Assembly: GCA_929200175.1 (NCBI GenBank)
Contig: CAKMYR010000003.1
Coordinates: 1-33,902, forward strand
Length of the DNA stretch: 33,902 nt
Source: an uncultured Gammaproteobacteria bacterium
GTDB lineage: Bacteria; Pseudomonadota; Gammaproteobacteria; PS1; Pseudothioglobaceae
Direction: 5' to 3'
Position numbers and translations under genes: made by a program. Of the stretch, positions 31,778 through 33,902 are shown piece by piece. The notes beneath the pieces were generated by a model that saw only the letters and a program-made list of their open reading frames with translations, did not search any database and had not been told where the DNA came from. Every line of letters begins with the position of its first letter. Position 1 is the first letter of the stretch.

Positions 31778-32965
31778 TTGTGTTTATTATTTACAGCGTT
31801 ATTTTCTTTGCATGCAAATAATACCAAAGTATTAAATTTACAACCAAGTTTCAATGATTTATTACTAAAAATAAGAACCGAAGCCTTAAGTAAAGGAATA
31901 TCTGAAAAAACAATAGATGAAGCCTTAAATAATATAGTTATAGATGAAAAAGTATTAGAAAACTTTCTCAACCAAGCTGAATTTATTCTTAATTTCTGGA
32001 GTTACACAAATTCAAGAGTAAATGATTATCGCATAACAAAAGGTAAAGAGGCCTGGCTAGAAAACAAAGAAATACTAAAAAAAATATTTGATGAATACGG
32101 CGTTAATCCTGCCATTTTAGTAGCTTTTTGGGGCTTAGAAACTAATTACAGCAGAAATTTTGGCAACTTAAATGCAATTAGATCTTTAGTAACTCTTAGT
32201 TTTAATCAGCGTAGAAGTGAATTTTTCTTTAATGAATTAATAATCTTATTAAAACTAATTGACGAAGGGAAAATACCGCTTGAAGTAAAAGGCTCATGGG
32301 CTGGAGCATTAGGCAGTATGCAATTTTTACCTAGCAATATCATGCAATATGGTATTGATAAAAATAACGACAATAAAATAGATTTATGGAATAACAAAGA
32401 AGATATTTTTGCTAGTGCTTCTAATTTTTTACTATCTATTGGCTGGAATAAAGGAGAACGTTGGGGAAGAGAAGTAACAATACCAAAAAAATTTGACTAT
32501 AAATTATCTGGTTTAAAAATTAAAAAATCTATTAATGAGTGGAGTCTTATAGGCATAAAAAATGCAAAAGGCGAAGATCTACCAAAATCAGAAATAAAAG
32601 CCTCATTACTAATGCCAATGGGACATAAAGGGCCTGCTTTTTTAGTATATAACAATTTTCACACTATTTTAAAATGGAATAATTCAATTTTATATGCATT
32701 ATCAGTTGGATATTTATCTGATATTTTAATTAATTCAGTTAAATTAACCTCCAAGCCTATAATTGAACCATCTTTAAGTAAAGAAGATGTTCTTTTTATC
32801 CAAACTAAGCTTAATCATCTAGGATTTGACTCTGGCGAGCCAGATGGCATATCAGGCCCAAAAACTCGTGGCGCAACTAGATCTTATCAAAAAAATAATA
32901 ATTTGCCAGTTGATGGCTATGTAGGTTATGAATTATTACAAAGATTTAAAAATTTGGAACAATAA
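31763..32965 (+). CDS. mltB: Lytic murein transglycosylase B family, with peptidoglycan-binding domain
   Basis: Cleaves the MurNAc-GlcNAc bond of peptidoglycan with formation of an anhydro-muropeptide. An N-terminal signal peptide MLKFILCLLFTALFSLHA ends after residue 18; there is no lipobox, so it is a soluble periplasmic protein. The catalytic glutamate is E126 in AFWGLETNYSRNFGN. GSWAGALGSMQFLPSNIMQYGIDKNNDNKIDLWNNKEDIFASASNFL is the conserved core (about 180-225). Residues 335-398 form a PG_binding_1 domain (VLFIQTKLNHLGF, PDGISGPKTRGATRSYQ). The total of 400 residues with this C-terminal domain fits the MltB-like type 2 enzymes better than the lipoprotein MltB of E. coli. Its stop overlaps the ruvX start (TAATG). 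Confidence 0.88.
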   Translation: MLKFILCLLFTALFSLHANNTKVLNLQPSFNDLLLKIRTEALSKGISEKTIDEALNNIVIDEKVLENFLNQAEFILNFWSYTNSRVNDYRITKGKEAWLENKEILKKIFDEYGVNPAILVAFWGLETNYSRNFGNLNAIRSLVTLSFNQRRSEFFFNELIILLKLIDEGKIPLEVKGSWAGALGSMQFLPSNIMQYGIDKNNDNKIDLWNNKEDIFASASNFLLSIGWNKGERWGREVTIPKKFDYKLSGLKIKKSINEWSLIGIKNAKGEDLPKSEIKASLLMPMGHKGPAFLVYNNFHTILKWNNSILYALSVGYLSDILINSVKLTSKPIIEPSLSKEDVLFIQTKLNHLGFDSGEPDGISGPKTRGATRSYQKNNNLPVDGYVGYELLQRFKNLEQ

Positions 32966-33396
32966 TGGATGTTAAGACTTACTTAGGGTTTGATGTAGGC
33001 ACTAAAAAAACTGGTATTGCAATAGCAAATAGCTTAACCAATAAAGCTATTGGAATAAAAACTATAAATAATCATAAAAATGGAGCTATTAATTGGGATG
33101 ATTTTGACAAAATTATACATGCTAATAATATAAGCTTATTTATTGTAGGCTTAGCTTTGGATAAAAATTATCAACCACAAAAAATGACTTTTATAGCTAA
33201 ATCATTTGCTAAACAACTAACTAAAAGATATAACATTAAAACTGAATTTATAGATGAATATTTATCATCGTTTGACGCTAAAAAACAATTAAAATATAAT
33301 CATCATCACACAAATGCAGATCGCTCTGTAGTTGATAAGCAATCTTCACAATTAATATTGCAAACTTGGTTAAATGAAAAATTATTCAATAAATAA
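32965..33396 (+). CDS. ruvX: YqgF/RuvX family putative Holliday-junction resolvase / pre-16S rRNA nuclease
   Basis: RNase H-fold nuclease; the E. coli relative YqgF is implicated in 5' processing of 16S rRNA. The first catalytic Asp is D10 in LGFDVGTKKTGIAIA. VGLALDKNYQPQKMT corresponds to the usual VGLPL region, and FIDEYLSSFDAKKQL to the DERLST motif, with tyrosine replacing the usual arginine after DE. The C-terminal DRSVVDKQSSQLILQTWL carries the last acidic residue. It has 143 residues, normal for the family. The ATG overlaps the mltB stop by one base. The pyrB start lies 23 bases inside its 3' end, so mltB-ruvX-pyrB are tightly coupled. Confidence 0.9.
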   Translation: MDVKTYLGFDVGTKKTGIAIANSLTNKAIGIKTINNHKNGAINWDDFDKIIHANNISLFIVGLALDKNYQPQKMTFIAKSFAKQLTKRYNIKTEFIDEYLSSFDAKKQLKYNHHHTNADRSVVDKQSSQLILQTWLNEKLFNK

Positions 33397-33902
33397 TAAT
33401 ATCCAACTAAATAAAAATGGCGAATTAATTCATTTATTAGGATTACAAGGTCTTTCAAAAAAACAATTAACCAATATTATTCATTTTGCCAATACCTTTA
33501 TTGATAACAAAGGCAATCTAAAAAAATCAAAAGCATTAAAAGGTATGTCGATAGCTAATCTATTTTTTGAGCCATCAACCCGTACTAGAAATACCTTTGA
33601 AATTGCTGCAAAAAGAAGTAGTGCTAATGTTATTAATGTTGATTTAGCTAATTCTGCAACCAAGAAAAAAGAATCTTTGCTTGATACAATGTATACATTA
33701 CAGGCAATGCAAATAGATATGTTTGTTATTAGACACAAACAAAATGGACTACCTCATTATGTTGCTAATAATATTAATAATAATATAGCTATTTTAAATG
33801 CTGGAGATGGTGTTAATGCCCATCCAACTCAAGCTTTATTAGATATGCTAACTATCTATCAATATAAAAAAACTTTTACAAATTTATCAGTAGCTATTGT
33901 AG
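33374..33902 (+). CDS. pyrB: Aspartate carbamoyltransferase catalytic subunit, 5' part (runs off window)
   Basis: Forms carbamoyl-aspartate in pyrimidine synthesis. The frame opens at ATG 33374, inside ruvX, and runs to the right edge, so 176 residues are visible. The early sequence IQLNKNGELIHLLGLQGLSK resembles the Pseudomonas-type enzyme, not E. coli PyrB. The carbamoyl-phosphate site FEPSTRTRNTFE, the 80s loop SATKKKESLLDT, MFVIRHKQNG and NAGDGVNAHPTQALLDMLT are intact. In the 80s loop the glycine of the usual KGE is lysine. In Pseudomonas the order is yqgF-pyrR-pyrB-pyrC'; pyrR is absent here, and a pyrC-like partner would lie beyond the window. An ATA codon group separates this ATG from the conserved part, so no alternative ATG exists before the domain. 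Confidence 0.92.
   Translation, partial: MKNYSINNNIQLNKNGELIHLLGLQGLSKKQLTNIIHFANTFIDNKGNLKKSKALKGMSIANLFFEPSTRTRNTFEIAAKRSSANVINVDLANSATKKKESLLDTMYTLQAMQIDMFVIRHKQNGLPHYVANNINNNIAILNAGDGVNAHPTQALLDMLTIYQYKKTFTNLSVAIV

Noticed and set aside
31765..31971. 69-codon N-terminal extension of apbE
   Set aside because: It is antisense to the mltB signal peptide and N-terminal region, shows no ApbE similarity, and the signal anchor and family motif begin at ATG 31764.
33481..33738. 85-residue minus-strand ORF near the right end
   Set aside because: It is antisense to the conserved carbamoyl-phosphate-binding region of pyrB.

Overview
This 33.9 kb window is a gene-dense, very AT-rich stretch of bacterial chromosome (roughly 30 % GC by eye) made almost entirely of intact housekeeping genes. 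The protein sequences read as gammaproteobacterial: CysM, transketolase, GidA/MnmG, NusA and IF2 are all recognisable as that type. The low GC, tight packing (many ATGA, GTGA or TAATG stop/start overlaps), intact genes and a Calvin/gluconeogenic cluster fba-pyk-pgk-gap-tkt suggest a chemoautotrophic sulfur-oxidiser of the SUP05/Thioglobus group. A clam gill symbiont of the Ruthia/Vesicomyosocius type fits best. That assignment is inference; no rRNA gene is present to confirm it. I see no insertion sequence, prophage, CRISPR array or clear horizontally acquired island.

Layout. 1-2975 (+): 3' part of hom, then thrC and cysM (threonine and cysteine synthesis). 3009-5517 (-): tatD-type hydrolase, rluC and ubiA, joined by 4-base overlaps. 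5570-9872 (-): two unknown genes and a possible 32-residue peptide gene, then mnmG, rsmG and an AsmA-like anchored protein. 9924-16724 (-): tkt, gap, pgk, pyk, fba. 16725-17199: the largest non-coding stretch, with an elongator tRNA-Met, several inverted repeats and a possible rightward terminator. 17200-20488: coaE (+), a leftward trio rsmI / TlpA-like thioredoxin / 2Fe-2S ferredoxin, and rightward yraN-dolP. 20491-28118 (-): initiator tRNA, rimP, nusA, infB, rbfA, truB, purD, rnhB; the first part reproduces the enterobacterial metY-nusA-infB operon. 28213-29178 (+): gshB. 29187-31764 (-): apbE, rarA, crcB. 31763-33902 (+): mltB, ruvX and the 5' part of pyrB.

How the genes fit together. The sugar-phosphate cluster supplies the interconversions of the Calvin cycle and lower glycolysis/gluconeogenesis. 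The metY-rimP-nusA-infB-rbfA-truB block couples initiator tRNA, ribosome maturation, transcription elongation and translation initiation. Several divergent pairs share a single CATG tetranucleotide as both start codons, and convergent pairs are separated by 8 bases or less or overlap, so transcription signals must lie inside neighbouring genes.

The least explained part is 8828-9907. It holds a soluble unknown protein, an overlapping three-helix membrane protein, a 32-codon ORF with a good ribosome binding site, and a tandemly duplicated translation-initiation sequence in front. I cannot assign a function to it and do not claim a new system; it is the best candidate here for follow-up.
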